Shown: positions 7,277 through 14,347 of the stretch, piece by piece
Layout: each line of letters begins with the position of its first letter
How positions within the stretch are numbered: position 1 is the first letter of the stretch
DNA from: an uncultured bacterium
Lineage (GTDB): Bacteria; Planctomycetota; Phycisphaerae; Sedimentisphaerales; Anaerobacaceae
NCBI GenBank assembly: GCA_913009865.1
Contig: CAJVYK010000026.1
Coordinates: 1-16,245, forward strand
Direction of reading: 5' to 3'
DNA: 16,245 bases
The notes under the pieces: generated by a model
What the model was told of the DNA's origin: nothing
The model's input: the letters and a program-made list of their open reading frames with translations, nothing else
Databases searched by the model: none
Translations under genes and position numbers: made by a program

Positions 7277-7989
7277 AGATAAATAAGTTACACAGTTGGA
7301 ATCTGTCTTACTCGCAGGCCGCTCAGTTACAAAAACGCCTTGCCTGCAAGGTGCAATTTAAGCCGTTGAAAAAACCACCGAAACTAATCGCCGGCCTGGA
7401 TTGCGCTCTAAGTTCGGACAAGAAAAGAATTATCGCCTGTGTTGTAGTCCTAGGGACTCCTGACGGAGTGCTAAAGTTGTCTGGCCCTTCGGCTTCGCTC
7501 AGGGCAGGCTTCGAGGTTGTCGAAATAAAAAACTCTGTCGGAAAACTCAACTTTCCTTATATTCCCGGCCTGCTTTCTTTTCGCGAAGCGCCTGCCTGTA
7601 TTGCCGCTGTCGAGAAACTCAAAATCGAGCCGGACTTATTTCTTATCGACGGCCAGGGCATCGCTCATCCCCGCCGACTCGGCTTGGCGGCACATCTGGG
7701 CCTGTTTTTCGATAAGCCGACTATCGGCTGTGCAAAAAGCAGACTGACCGGCTGTTTTGAAGAACCGCCGTTGGAAAAAGGTGCATACTGTTTGTTGAGA
7801 GACAGAGATGAAATTATAGGAGCCGTAGTTAGAACACGCACAAATGTAAAGCCGGTTTTTGTTTCGGTTGGTAATAAATGCCTGCTTGAAGATGCGATTA
7901 AAATCACCCTCGCCTGTGCGGTTAAATACCGTCTGCCCGAACCAACCCGCCTGGCCCATCAAATGGTCAGTAAGAAGCGTATCTCGTGA
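7273..7989 (+). CDS. nfi: Endonuclease V (deoxyinosine 3' endonuclease)
   Basis: Cleaves the second phosphodiester bond 3' of deoxyinosine in alternative excision repair of deaminated adenine; cytoplasmic, Mg2+ dependent. The 238-aa protein shows the family motifs in order: AGLDCA with metal ligand D43, the PYIPGLLSFREAP wedge with Y96 and E105, LIDGQGIAHPRRLGLAAHLG with D126 and H132, IGCAKSRLTG, and VRTRTNVKPVFVSVG. Residues about 69-79 (LSGPSASLRAG), between two core strands, look inserted and are encoded by a palindromic repeat. The gene ends inside a tandem 14-bp repeat that supplies the last codons and the stop. The ATG at 7273 has no clear ribosome site. Confidence 0.95.
   Translation: MKINKLHSWNLSYSQAAQLQKRLACKVQFKPLKKPPKLIAGLDCALSSDKKRIIACVVVLGTPDGVLKLSGPSASLRAGFEVVEIKNSVGKLNFPYIPGLLSFREAPACIAAVEKLKIEPDLFLIDGQGIAHPRRLGLAAHLGLFFDKPTIGCAKSRLTGCFEEPPLEKGAYCLLRDRDEIIGAVVRTRTNVKPVFVSVGNKCLLEDAIKITLACAVKYRLPEPTRLAHQMVSKKRIS
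7484..7505 (+). repeat. Small palindromic repeat translated within nfi
   Basis: GCCCT (7484-7488) and AGGGC (7501-7505) flank a CTTCGG/CTTCGC core. This wording resembles a widely scattered short bacterial repeat whose other strand encodes ALSEAEG-like peptides (recollection, not searched). Read here it gives GPSASLRAG at residues 71-79 of endonuclease V. Confidence 0.5.
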
Positions 7990-8001
7990 AGCGTATCTCG
8001 T
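7974..8001 (+). repeat. Tandem 14-bp repeat at the end of nfi
   Basis: GAAGCGTATCTCGT occurs twice head to tail (7974-7987, 7988-8001). The nfi stop codon spans the junction, so the last residues KRIS are repeat-encoded. A CGTATCTCG word also occurs just upstream of the mtnA start (about 3000). Confidence 0.8.
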
Positions 8002-8093
8002 AAAAAAATCCTAAATTCTAAGCACTAAATCTCCGCAGGACAGGCTAAACAAATTCGAATTACCAAAATATAAAATTCAAAACAAGAAATTAA

Positions 8094-8182
8094 GACACAG
8101 ATTTACACTGATTAACACCGATTTTTTAGGCACAAAAAATACAAAGAAAAATTGGCCACAGAGAACACAGAGAGCACAGAGG
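8094..8182. repeat. Interspersed repeat fragments between nfi and the beta-helix fragment
   Basis: The 290-bp gap after nfi has no gene. It holds AT-rich text and two repeat-like pieces: an ACACAGATTTACACTGATTAA-type stretch (8094-8126) and CCACAGAGAACACAGAGAG... (8156-8182). The second matches the arm of the element between purB and pyrE (12537-12560), with A in place of G at several positions. Confidence 0.55.
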
Positions 8183-8278
8183 TTCGACAGTATTATTTAA
8201 TTGAAAGAAATTGCGGGTTGGGTAGTGTGTGGTTTGAAAATGGTATGGAGAGAATTGGGAATACGCAAGGTCAAGAGT

Positions 8279-8629
8279 ATGGAAAATTCTAAAAAGACAA
8301 TCGTTTTCATAGCAGTTGCGATAATGGTTTTGGTCTCTATCGGTAGTTCACAGAACTCCAAAACACTCATTGTGCCAGATGAGTATAAGACAATTCAGGA
8401 AGCTATTATGGCGGCACAGGCGGGAGACACGGTAAAAATAAAGCAGGGCATCTATGATGAATCGTTGACTTTTAAAAATGGTGTTAATCTTCAAGGTACA
8501 GTCCGAGAAAAGGTTATACTTCGTTGCGATGCGAAGATGGGGCCTGTTACAACTAAATATTTATGTCATTTTACTTTAAGGATTGAGTTAAATCCGCCGA
8601 ACGGATTTGATTCGGTCTGCTCGTTGTAG
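8279..8629 (+). pseudogene. Truncated secreted beta-helix (pectin-lyase-like) protein
   Basis: The ATG at 8279 begins MENSKKTIVFIAVAIMVLVS, a signal peptide. Next comes LIVPDEYKTIQEAIMAAQAGDTV and IYDESLTFKNGVNLQG, the typical N-terminal cap of right-handed parallel beta-helix proteins. Family similarity stops near residue 90 (CDAKMGPV, about 8547). The remaining residues are read from sequence that is the 3' end of the parA fusion gene on the other strand. Full family members run several hundred residues, so nearly all the helix is missing. It most likely marks a deletion or rearrangement breakpoint beside the parA gene. The longer TTG-started reading from 8201 adds nothing protein-like. Confidence 0.65.
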
Positions 8630-9828
8630 GGGTCCTGCTGCCACTGGCCGTCCACGACCAGACGATAACGATACCTGCCGGCAGGCAGCTTCAGCTTGGT
8701 CTGCCAGACACCGCTTTTGCCCACTTTATGCATTACTGTCTTTGACGGCTGCCAATTATTGAAATCGCCGGCAACCTGAACACTCTTAGCACGCGGATAC
8801 AGCGTTACAAAAACCATCGCATCGTTTATCTGCCGGACGCCGTAATAGTCGGAAAGCCGGGCGTCGATATCCCCGTTAGCACTTAGCTTTTCTGCCCGCT
8901 CTACGCTACTACTGTCCGCTATTCTTTCCGGCTTTTCGGTTTTGGGGGCCTGCACAGCCCTTATAGCGGGCTTGGCTGCGGCCATCAGCTCATCGGCTGT
9001 GCTGCTAATCGCCGCAAGCTGGCCGGACAAGGAGTTGACAATCTGATGACGCTGCTGCTTTGCCTCAAGCTCAATAACCTCTTCAGCCAGCGAACGAAAA
9101 TCCACATGGCCCTTGCTGGAAGGATCGTACTCGCTGATGGGCTGGCCAAAACTGGAGGCCTCCTTGAGCTTGGTATTGAAATTAACTGTAGTAGTGAACA
9201 TTTTGGCGGCGAAGTGGGTACGCAATTCACCCATAATCTCTCGGGCCATCTTCGTTCTTACATCATACATACTGGCTAATACCCTAACTTCCACCTGCTG
9301 GCTGTATCGCTCGCAGAGTACACTGAGGGTCTCAAGCTGCTTGCTGAGACCGTGCAGCGCAAAGTAACCGGTCTCGACAGGGACAATGACATCAGTGGCC
9401 GCCCTTAGTGCATTGAAGGTCAATAGGCCCACGGCGGGGGGACAATCAATTATCGCATAGTCAAACTCGCCATCCAGCTCGGCTAAGACATTTTTCAAAC
9501 AACTCTGACGCTCGGCAATGCCGGACATCTGCTGCTCGAATGCGGATAAATCTATACTGGCAGGCGCCAACTCCAGCTTGTCACTAATCTGCCAGAGAAT
9601 TTCGGTCAGCTTTATCGGCTCATTTCTGCTCCTGCTTATCAGCACATCGTAGATGCTCTGCTCAATCTGCTCCTCGGGTACGGCAAGACCAACTGCGCAA
9701 TGCGACTGAGGATCCATATCCACCAGTAATGTCTTTCGGCCAGCTTCGGCCAGTGAACTTGCCAGATTTATCGATACGGTTGTCTTGCCGCAACCACCTT
9801 TTTGATTAACAATCGCTATAATTCTCAT
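8566..9828 (-). CDS. ParA/Soj-type ATPase fused to a C-terminal glycogen-binding (CBM48/AMPK-type) domain
   Basis: The N-terminal ~255 residues are a ParA-family ATPase: deviant Walker A NQKGGCGKTT (8-17, signature K10), DMDPQSHCAVGL (37-48), IIDCPPAVGLLTFNAL (126-141) and VPVETGYFALHGL. Such ATPases position chromosomes, plasmids or protein assemblies. A charged linker (about 256-330) includes ERIADSSSVERAEKLSANGD, encoded by an interspersed repeat. Residues about 333-420 (MVFVTLYPRAKSVQVAGDF, NNW, LPAGRYRYRLVVDGQW, DPYNEQ, NPFGGFNSI) match the E-set glycogen-recognition domain of AMPK-beta and branching enzymes. The ATG at 9828 is chosen because GGAG lies 7 bases upstream and it starts the first beta strand; an upstream start would add 15 unfamiliar residues. 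No parB or parS is seen nearby. The fusion is unusual; a glucan or other ligand for the C-terminal domain is inference. Confidence 0.9.
   Translation of the reverse strand: MRIIAIVNQKGGCGKTTVSINLASSLAEAGRKTLLVDMDPQSHCAVGLAVPEEQIEQSIYDVLISRSRNEPIKLTEILWQISDKLELAPASIDLSAFEQQMSGIAERQSCLKNVLAELDGEFDYAIIDCPPAVGLLTFNALRAATDVIVPVETGYFALHGLSKQLETLSVLCERYSQQVEVRVLASMYDVRTKMAREIMGELRTHFAAKMFTTTVNFNTKLKEASSFGQPISEYDPSSKGHVDFRSLAEEVIELEAKQQRHQIVNSLSGQLAAISSTADELMAAAKPAIRAVQAPKTEKPERIADSSSVERAEKLSANGDIDARLSDYYGVRQINDAMVFVTLYPRAKSVQVAGDFNNWQPSKTVMHKVGKSGVWQTKLKLPAGRYRYRLVVDGQWQQDPYNEQTESNPFGGFNSILKVK
8877..8932 (-). repeat. Interspersed repeat inserted in frame in the parA fusion
   Basis: On the minus strand: ATAGCGGACAG, TAGCGTAGAGCGG, CAGAAAAGCTAA, GTGCTAACG. 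It aligns with the uvrA copy and is read in the same frame (IAD-S-VER-A-K-L-A in both proteins). It falls in the linker between the ATPase and the glycogen-binding domain. Confidence 0.7.
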
Positions 9829-10076
9829 CGCTTTTCTCCAGCTACGGAATCCCAAACGCCCCCCAACACACATGGAAAACTCTTACCAATGCTAAAAACA
9901 GCCAAAGACTCCTTTCTGTCTTAGTCGGCAAAAAATAACGAAAAACTTTATCTTTTTATGGGACTGGCCGATAAAAAACCTAAATAACAGTATAAATAAG
10001 GGCATTAGTATTGATAAACAGCTAAAATCTTCATAAACTATTGGGCGAACGGGGCAAGCTCACTGAGAGTGCGATT

Positions 10077-11048
10077 ATGCAGACAAGACAATTAGGGCAT
10101 ACCGATTTGAAACTAACAACCATTGGGTTGGGAACCTGGGCGATGGGCGGGCCGGGACAATTCGGCTGGGGACCGCAAGATGACGACCAGGCAATTGCCA
10201 CAATCCTGCACGCCCTGGATGAAGGAATCAACTGGATAGATACCGCACCCATCTACGGCCTGGGACATTCAGAGGAACTTCTCGGCAAAGCTCTGAAACA
10301 AACCAGTGAGAAACCATTTATCGCAACTAAATGCGGGCTTTTGTGGGACAGGCAAAAACAAAAGGTAAACTGCCTCAAAAGCCAAAGTATCCGCAGGGAA
10401 TGCTGCGACAGTCTAAAAAGAATCGGCGTAGAAACAATAGACCTCTACCAGATACACTGGCCGCAGCCGGAAGAAGACGTCGAGCAGGCCTGGGAAGAAA
10501 TGGCTAAACTGGCCCAGGAAGGCAAGGTGAGATATATCGGCGTATCGAATTTTAATATCGAACAAATCAAACGCATACAGAAAATCGGCCCCGTTGCCTC
10601 GCTTCAGCCGCCCTACAGTATGCTTCATCGCCAGGCCGCAAACGAACTGTTAGAATATTGCGCAGAAAATAATGTCGGCGTTATTGCGTACAGCCCTATG
10701 CAGAGAGGTCTGCTTACAGGTAAATTCAGCCAGGAACGGCTGGCAGGGCTGGCCCTGGACGACCATCGAAGAAGATGTTCTGATTTCCAGGAGCCGCAGT
10801 TCAGCGCCACTTTAGAGTTTGTTGAGCAGTTGCACAGTATCGCTGAACGCAACGGCAAGACCTTAGCCCAACTGGCGGTCAGCTGGGTACTGCGCCGAAG
10901 CGAAATTACCGCTGCTATTGTCGGCGCACGAAGGCCGGAACAGATTGCAGAAACTGCTCCAGCAGCAGACTGGAAATTGGCTGATGAAGATATTGAGGAA
11001 ATTGAGCGGCTATTAGCCGAACGGCAGAACAAACTTAATACCAAATGA
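10077..11048 (+). CDS. Aldo/keto reductase family oxidoreductase
   Basis: NADPH-dependent TIM-barrel oxidoreductase of unknown substrate; cytoplasmic. The 323-aa protein starts MQTRQLGHTDLKLTTIGLGTWAMGG and shows the catalytic tetrad: D55 and Y60 in DTAPIYGLGHSEELLG, K85 in IATKCG, and H127 in LYQIHWPQP. Later motifs are RYIGVSNF, SLQPPYSMLHR, VIAYSPMQRGLLTGK and the cofactor-binding IVGARRPEQI near the C-terminus. It resembles general-stress AKR proteins such as those annotated YhdN/IolS, but the substrate cannot be told. I use the ATG at 10077; the frame is open upstream to a TTG at 10041, but the added residues are not family-like. purB starts 19 bp after its stop, suggesting one transcript. 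Confidence 0.93.
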   Translation: MQTRQLGHTDLKLTTIGLGTWAMGGPGQFGWGPQDDDQAIATILHALDEGINWIDTAPIYGLGHSEELLGKALKQTSEKPFIATKCGLLWDRQKQKVNCLKSQSIRRECCDSLKRIGVETIDLYQIHWPQPEEDVEQAWEEMAKLAQEGKVRYIGVSNFNIEQIKRIQKIGPVASLQPPYSMLHRQAANELLEYCAENNVGVIAYSPMQRGLLTGKFSQERLAGLALDDHRRRCSDFQEPQFSATLEFVEQLHSIAERNGKTLAQLAVSWVLRRSEITAAIVGARRPEQIAETAPAADWKLADEDIEEIERLLAERQNKLNTK

Positions 11049-11067
11049 ATCTCAAAGAGTGTAAAAA

Positions 11068-12528
11068 ATGGCATATTCACAACTCAAAACTCAAAACTCA
11101 AAACTCAAAACTAAATATGTAAGTCCACTCGTTGAAAGGAATGCCTCAAAACGAATGTCCGAACTTTTCGGGGCTCAAAAAAAGTTCAGTACCTGGCGAA
11201 GACTGTGGCTTCAGCTCGCAAAGGCAGAAAAAAAACTGGGACTCGATATAAAACAAAACCAGATAAACGAAATGGCAGGGCATCTTGACGATATTGATTT
11301 CAAGAAAGCTGCCCGCTATGAAAAGAAATTCCGTCATGATGTTATGGCCCATATCCATACCTTCGCTGACGCAGCGCCGAAAGCGGCGCCGATTATCCAC
11401 CTCGGCGCTACGAGCTGCTTCGTCGGTGATAACGCCGATTTGATAATTATGCGAGAAGCACTGCAGGTAACAGCCGGTAAATTAGCCGCGGTGATAAACC
11501 TGTTGGGCAAATTTGCAAAAAAACACCGCTCGTTAGCTGCACTTGGCTTTACGCATTTTCAGCCGGCGCAGTTGACCACCATCGGCAAAAGGGCAACGCT
11601 GTGGTGCTATGAGTTTGTAATGGATTTGCAGGAAGCCGAACATCGACTCGATACACTGCCCTTCAGGGGACTCAAAGGTACTACCGGTACGCAGGCCTCT
11701 TTTCTATCACTGTTTGACGGGAATCATAACAAGGTCAAACAACTCGATAAAACCGTCGCCGATGCGTTCGGCTTCAAAAACATCTGTGCCGTTACCGGTC
11801 AGACGTATCAGCGAAAAATCGATGCCCTCATTGTCAATACCTTAGCTTCAATCGCACAATCAGCCCACAAATTTTGCAACGACGTTCGACTGCTTGCAAA
11901 TCTAAAAGAGATTGAAGAGCCGTTTGAAAAATCCCAGGTCGGCTCATCGGCAATGGCCTACAAAAGAAACCCGATGCGCTGCGAGAGGGTAACGGCCCTT
12001 AGCAGATTTGTATTGAGCCTGGCTTCCAGCCCTCAGATGACGGCATCCGAGCAGTGGCTCGAAAGAACGCTCGATGATTCAGCCAACAGAAGGATAGTTA
12101 TCCCGGAAACGTTTCTGGCTGTTGACGGAATTCTGGAAATCCTTATCAATATAATGGATGGCTTGGTTGTCTATCCGAAGGTGATAGCAAATCGTGTTGC
12201 AGCGGAGCTGCCGTTTATGGCTACGGAAAATATCTTAATGGCGGCGGTAAAGGCCGGCGGAGACAGGCAAAAACTGCACGAAAAAATAAGACGGCATTCG
12301 CAAGCCGCAGCAGAGCAGGTGAAAAAATTCGGAAAGAGCAATGATTTGATTAAGCGGCTCAAAGCAGATGCTGCCTTTAGTAAAGTCGATTTCAAAACTG
12401 TCCTGAACCCGAAAAGTTACGTCGGCAGGGCGCAGCAGCAGGTCGATGAATTTTTGAAGGATGTCGTAACTCCAATCCGCAGAAAATACCGAAAAGAACT
12501 AAACAGAAAAGTCGAACTTAAAGTATAA
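11068..12528 (+). CDS. purB: Adenylosuccinate lyase, eukaryotic-type
   Basis: Fumarase-superfamily enzyme that releases fumarate from SAICAR and adenylosuccinate in purine synthesis; a cytoplasmic tetramer. At 486 aa it follows the long, eukaryotic-like form along its length: YVSPLVERNAS, RRLWLQLAKAEKKLGL, RHDVMAHIHTFA, IIHLGATSCFVGDNADLI, GFTHFQPAQLTTIGKR (catalytic H163), KGTTGTQASFLSLF and ERTLDDSANRRI. The signature loop reads GSSAMAYKRNPMRCE (292-306), with alanine at 297 where proline is usual. The first 16 residues (from MAYSQLKTQNSK) are encoded by a 7-bp tandem repeat. The start cannot move downstream because homology begins at Y17. It follows the aldo/keto reductase by 19 bp and precedes pyrE. 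Confidence 0.96.
   Translation: MAYSQLKTQNSKLKTKYVSPLVERNASKRMSELFGAQKKFSTWRRLWLQLAKAEKKLGLDIKQNQINEMAGHLDDIDFKKAARYEKKFRHDVMAHIHTFADAAPKAAPIIHLGATSCFVGDNADLIIMREALQVTAGKLAAVINLLGKFAKKHRSLAALGFTHFQPAQLTTIGKRATLWCYEFVMDLQEAEHRLDTLPFRGLKGTTGTQASFLSLFDGNHNKVKQLDKTVADAFGFKNICAVTGQTYQRKIDALIVNTLASIAQSAHKFCNDVRLLANLKEIEEPFEKSQVGSSAMAYKRNPMRCERVTALSRFVLSLASSPQMTASEQWLERTLDDSANRRIVIPETFLAVDGILEILINIMDGLVVYPKVIANRVAAELPFMATENILMAAVKAGGDRQKLHEKIRRHSQAAAEQVKKFGKSNDLIKRLKADAAFSKVDFKTVLNPKSYVGRAQQQVDEFLKDVVTPIRRKYRKELNRKVELKV
11082..11115 (+). repeat. Heptanucleotide tandem repeat in the purB N-terminus
   Basis: ACTCAAA occurs four times in perfect tandem (11082-11109), followed by a degenerate fifth unit. 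It lies within codons 5-16 of purB. Since 7 is not a multiple of 3, gain or loss of a unit would shift the frame, so the tract is a possible phase-variation or slippage site. Confidence 0.85.
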
Positions 12529-12534
12529 AAAGAT

Positions 12535-12700
12535 TAACCGCAGAGAACGCAAAGAGCGCAGAGAAAAGATAAGAATAAAAGGGATGAAATATAGATTCCT
12601 GCTTTCGCAGGAATGACAATATTCAAAGTCTCTGCGTGCTCTCCGTAATGCCGTAAGGCATGCTGTGCAGGAGTCCCAAGGACAGCGACCTCTGCGGTAA
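12535..12700. repeat. Inverted-repeat element between purB and pyrE with nested palindrome
   Basis: ACCGCAGAG (12537-12545) and CTCTGCGGT (12690-12698) are perfect inverted ends. The left arm continues AACGCAAAGAGCGCAGAG, and an inner right arm CTCTGCGTGCTCTCCG (about 12631-12646) partly pairs with it. Nested inside are a perfect hairpin ATTCCTGC-TTTC-GCAGGAAT (12595-12614), of a sort scattered in many bacterial genomes, and TGCC-GTAA-GGCA. There is no coding capacity. It ends 13 bp before pyrE, so it forms the pyrE leader if purB and pyrE are co-transcribed. Confidence 0.6.
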
Positions 12701-12712
12701 AAAAATACAAAA

Positions 12713-13243
12713 ATGACCAGAGAAGAACTGATAAAGCGTATCAAAGAAACCGCTTACCTGGAAGGTGATTTCACACTCCGCAGCGGAAAGAAAAGCAAAT
12801 ACTATCTCGATAAATATCTGTTCGAGACCTGCCCGGACATACTAAAAGCTCTCGGCGAAGAGTTCGCCAAATACATTACCGACGACGTTAGTTTGATAGC
12901 CGGCGCTGAATTAGGCGGCGTGGCATTGGCAGCAGCTACGGCTATGCAGGCCGACACAAACTGGATAATCATTCGCAACAGTAAAAAAGGTTACGGCACA
13001 GGCAAATTAGTCGAAGGCGTCTTAAAAAGCGGCGATGTGGTTTTGCTGGTCGAGGACATTGCCACCACCGGCGGACAGGTACTCGAAGCGGCTAAAGTTA
13101 TTACCGAGGCCGGTGCAGCCGTTAAAAAAATCGTATGCGTAATCGACCGTAAGCAGGGGGCTGAAGAGAGCATCACGCAAGCCGGCTACAACTTCGAGAG
13201 CATATTAACAAAATATGACCTCGGAATAAGAGATGAGGACTGA
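12713..13243 (+). CDS. pyrE: Orotate phosphoribosyltransferase
   Basis: Joins orotate and PRPP to give orotidine 5'-phosphate in pyrimidine synthesis; a cytoplasmic dimer. The 176-aa length is normal for the short bacterial/archaeal form. Visible are FTLRSGKKSKYYLDKY near the N-terminus, IAGAELGGVALAAATAM, the flexible-loop region IIRNSKKGYGTGKLVEG, and the PRPP-binding motif VLLVEDIATTGGQVLEAA (about 109-126). There is no clear ribosome-binding site before the ATG; the leader is an inverted-repeat element. It is the last gene of the AKR-purB-pyrE same-strand run and is followed by a weak terminator-like hairpin. Confidence 0.95.
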   Translation: MTREELIKRIKETAYLEGDFTLRSGKKSKYYLDKYLFETCPDILKALGEEFAKYITDDVSLIAGAELGGVALAAATAMQADTNWIIIRNSKKGYGTGKLVEGVLKSGDVVLLVEDIATTGGQVLEAAKVITEAGAAVKKIVCVIDRKQGAEESITQAGYNFESILTKYDLGIRDED

Positions 13244-13252
13244 TTTTCGGCT

Positions 13253-13268
13253 GGCAATTTGCCTTTTT
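13253..13268 (+). terminator. Weak intrinsic terminator after pyrE
   Basis: GGCAATTTGCC, a short perfect palindrome, is followed at once by TTTTT, ten bases after the pyrE stop. The stem is only 4-5 bp, so efficiency is doubtful. Confidence 0.4.
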
Positions 13269-13382
13269 CTAACGAAAAAAATCTCACTTAACTGATGCCG
13301 TCATTTGTAATCTTCTTATCCACCGTCTATCCACCACAACTTATGAATCCCAAAAAATTTTGGAGAAAAACGCTAAGTGGCA

Positions 13383-13411
13383 TTGACAGTTACCTTGCAT
13401 TGAGATATAGT
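13383..13411 (+). promoter_or_regulatory. Promoter P1, upstream of padR
   Basis: TTGACA (13383-13388), a 17-base spacer, TATAGT (13406-13411). It is the first of six related elements. The spacer word TACCTTGCATTG is kept in all six, which suggests an operator, plausibly for PadR itself (inference). Confidence 0.65.
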
Positions 13412-13491
13412 GTGCGGGAAACTGCAGCGCATATAAAATATAGCGTATGTAAAATTATGATATGTGATAACCGTTCACGGGTATTTCGATT

Positions 13492-13836
13492 GTGAATAGC
13501 AGGTTTTTTGATAATTGGACTAATCAGCTCCGTAAGGGGATGCTGGAGCTTTGCATATTAAACGATATCCGAAACAGAAGAATGTACGGATATGAGATTG
13601 TAAGAAAACTGCGGAAAATCGAAGGACTGATTATCAGCGAAGGAACCATTTATCCAATCCTGAGCAGATTAAAACGCCAGGGGCTGGTAAAGACTTCCAC
13701 ACAGAAATCGCCGGAGGGGCCGCCAAGAAAATATTACGAGCTTACACGGCAGGGTAAAGATACCCTATGCCAGATGAACGCCTACTGGCAGGCAATCAGA
13801 AACGAAACAGACTCTATCGAAAAGGGGTATAAGTAG
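13492..13836 (+). CDS. PadR-family transcriptional regulator
   Basis: Winged-helix DNA-binding protein of 114 aa, the short PadR type that usually represses its own gene and a neighbour, often in answer to small molecules. Family motifs: LRKGMLELCILNDI, MYGYEIVRKL, ISEGTIYPILSRLKRQGLV (recognition helix and wing), then SPEGPPRKYYELTRQGK. The start is GTG at 13492; no stronger start gives a better N-terminus. It sits about 80 bp after promoter P1. The last 32 codons (from 13738) are present twice more downstream within a direct-repeat region. No ABC transporter or sensor gene is adjacent; the next gene is a methyltransferase about 740 bp away, reached through five more promoter-like copies. 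Confidence 0.92.
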   Translation: MNSRFFDNWTNQLRKGMLELCILNDIRNRRMYGYEIVRKLRKIEGLIISEGTIYPILSRLKRQGLVKTSTQKSPEGPPRKYYELTRQGKDTLCQMNAYWQAIRNETDSIEKGYK

Positions 13837-13838
13837 TA

Positions 13839-13867
13839 TTGACAGCTACCTTGCATTGCCATATAGC
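13839..13867 (+). promoter_or_regulatory. Promoter-like element P2
   Basis: TTGACA, 17 bases, TATAGC, starting two bases after the padR stop codon. It is followed by the GAAATCGTTAGCAGAC module. Confidence 0.55.
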
Positions 13868-14035
13868 GAAATCGTTAGCAGACAAAGAAGTTCTGCGAAG
13901 TCCTGCAAGTTTATGCTAAGTTATGCGAAATCCTGCGAGCTTACACGGCAGGGTAAAGATACCCTATGCCAGATGAACGCTTACTGGCAGGCAATCAGAA
14001 ACGAAACAGACTCTATCGAAAAAGGATAAGTGGTC

Positions 14036-14064
14036 TTGACAGCTACCTTGCATTGCCATATAGC
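14036..14064 (+). promoter_or_regulatory. Promoter-like element P3
   Basis: TTGACA, 17 bases, TATAGC, with the whole spacer identical to P2. It lies after the second padR tail copy and is followed by the same module as P2. Confidence 0.55.
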
Positions 14065-14234
14065 GAAATCGTTAGCAGACAAAGAAGTTCTGCGAAGTCC
14101 TGCAAGTTTATGCTAAGTTATGCGAAATCCTGCGAGCTTACACAGCAGGGTAAAGATACCCTATGCCAGATGAACGCCTACTGGCAGGCAATCAGAAATG
14201 AAACAGACTCTATCGAAAAAGGGTATAAGTAGCA

Positions 14235-14263
14235 TTGACAGCTACCTTGCATTGCCATATAGC
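14235..14263 (+). promoter_or_regulatory. Promoter-like element P4
   Basis: TTGACA, 17 bases, TATAGC, with the spacer identical to P2 and P3. It lies after the third padR tail copy; the downstream sequence is unique. Confidence 0.55.
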
Positions 14264-14347
14264 GAAGGTGTTGGCAATGACCAGAAATTGGCGAGTCGTG
14301 ATTTTAATATAGTCGCTGACAATTATCGAAAAGGGGTATAAGTAGTA

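Larger units (their letters stand above)
13737..14266 (+). repeat. Direct repeat of about 198 bp carrying the padR 3' end and a promoter
   Basis: Units begin at 13737, 13936 and 14133, so the spacings are 199 and 197 bp. Each unit has the last ~100 bp of padR (residues 83-114 and stop), then a TTGACA-17-TATAGC promoter. The first two units then share an identical ~70-bp segment starting GAAATCGTTAGCAGAC. The third unit loses similarity after 14266. Units differ by only a few bases, so the duplication looks recent or homogenised. The copied padR tails have no start codon or DNA-binding domain and are not genes. Confidence 0.85.

Noticed and set aside
9829..9873. Upstream start for the ParA fusion, adding 15 residues
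   Set aside because: The ATG at 9828 has a well-placed GGAG and begins exactly at the first beta strand of the ATPase; the extra residues are not family-like.
13966..14232. Open frame of 88 codons within the direct repeats
   Set aside because: It is a read-through of a promoter module and a copied padR tail with no family-like N-terminus; the coding appearance comes from the duplicated padR end.
13737..14266. CRISPR-like regular spacing
   Set aside because: Units are about 198 bp, the between-copy sequence is itself repeated, and there is no 24-40 bp repeat with unique spacers and no cas gene.
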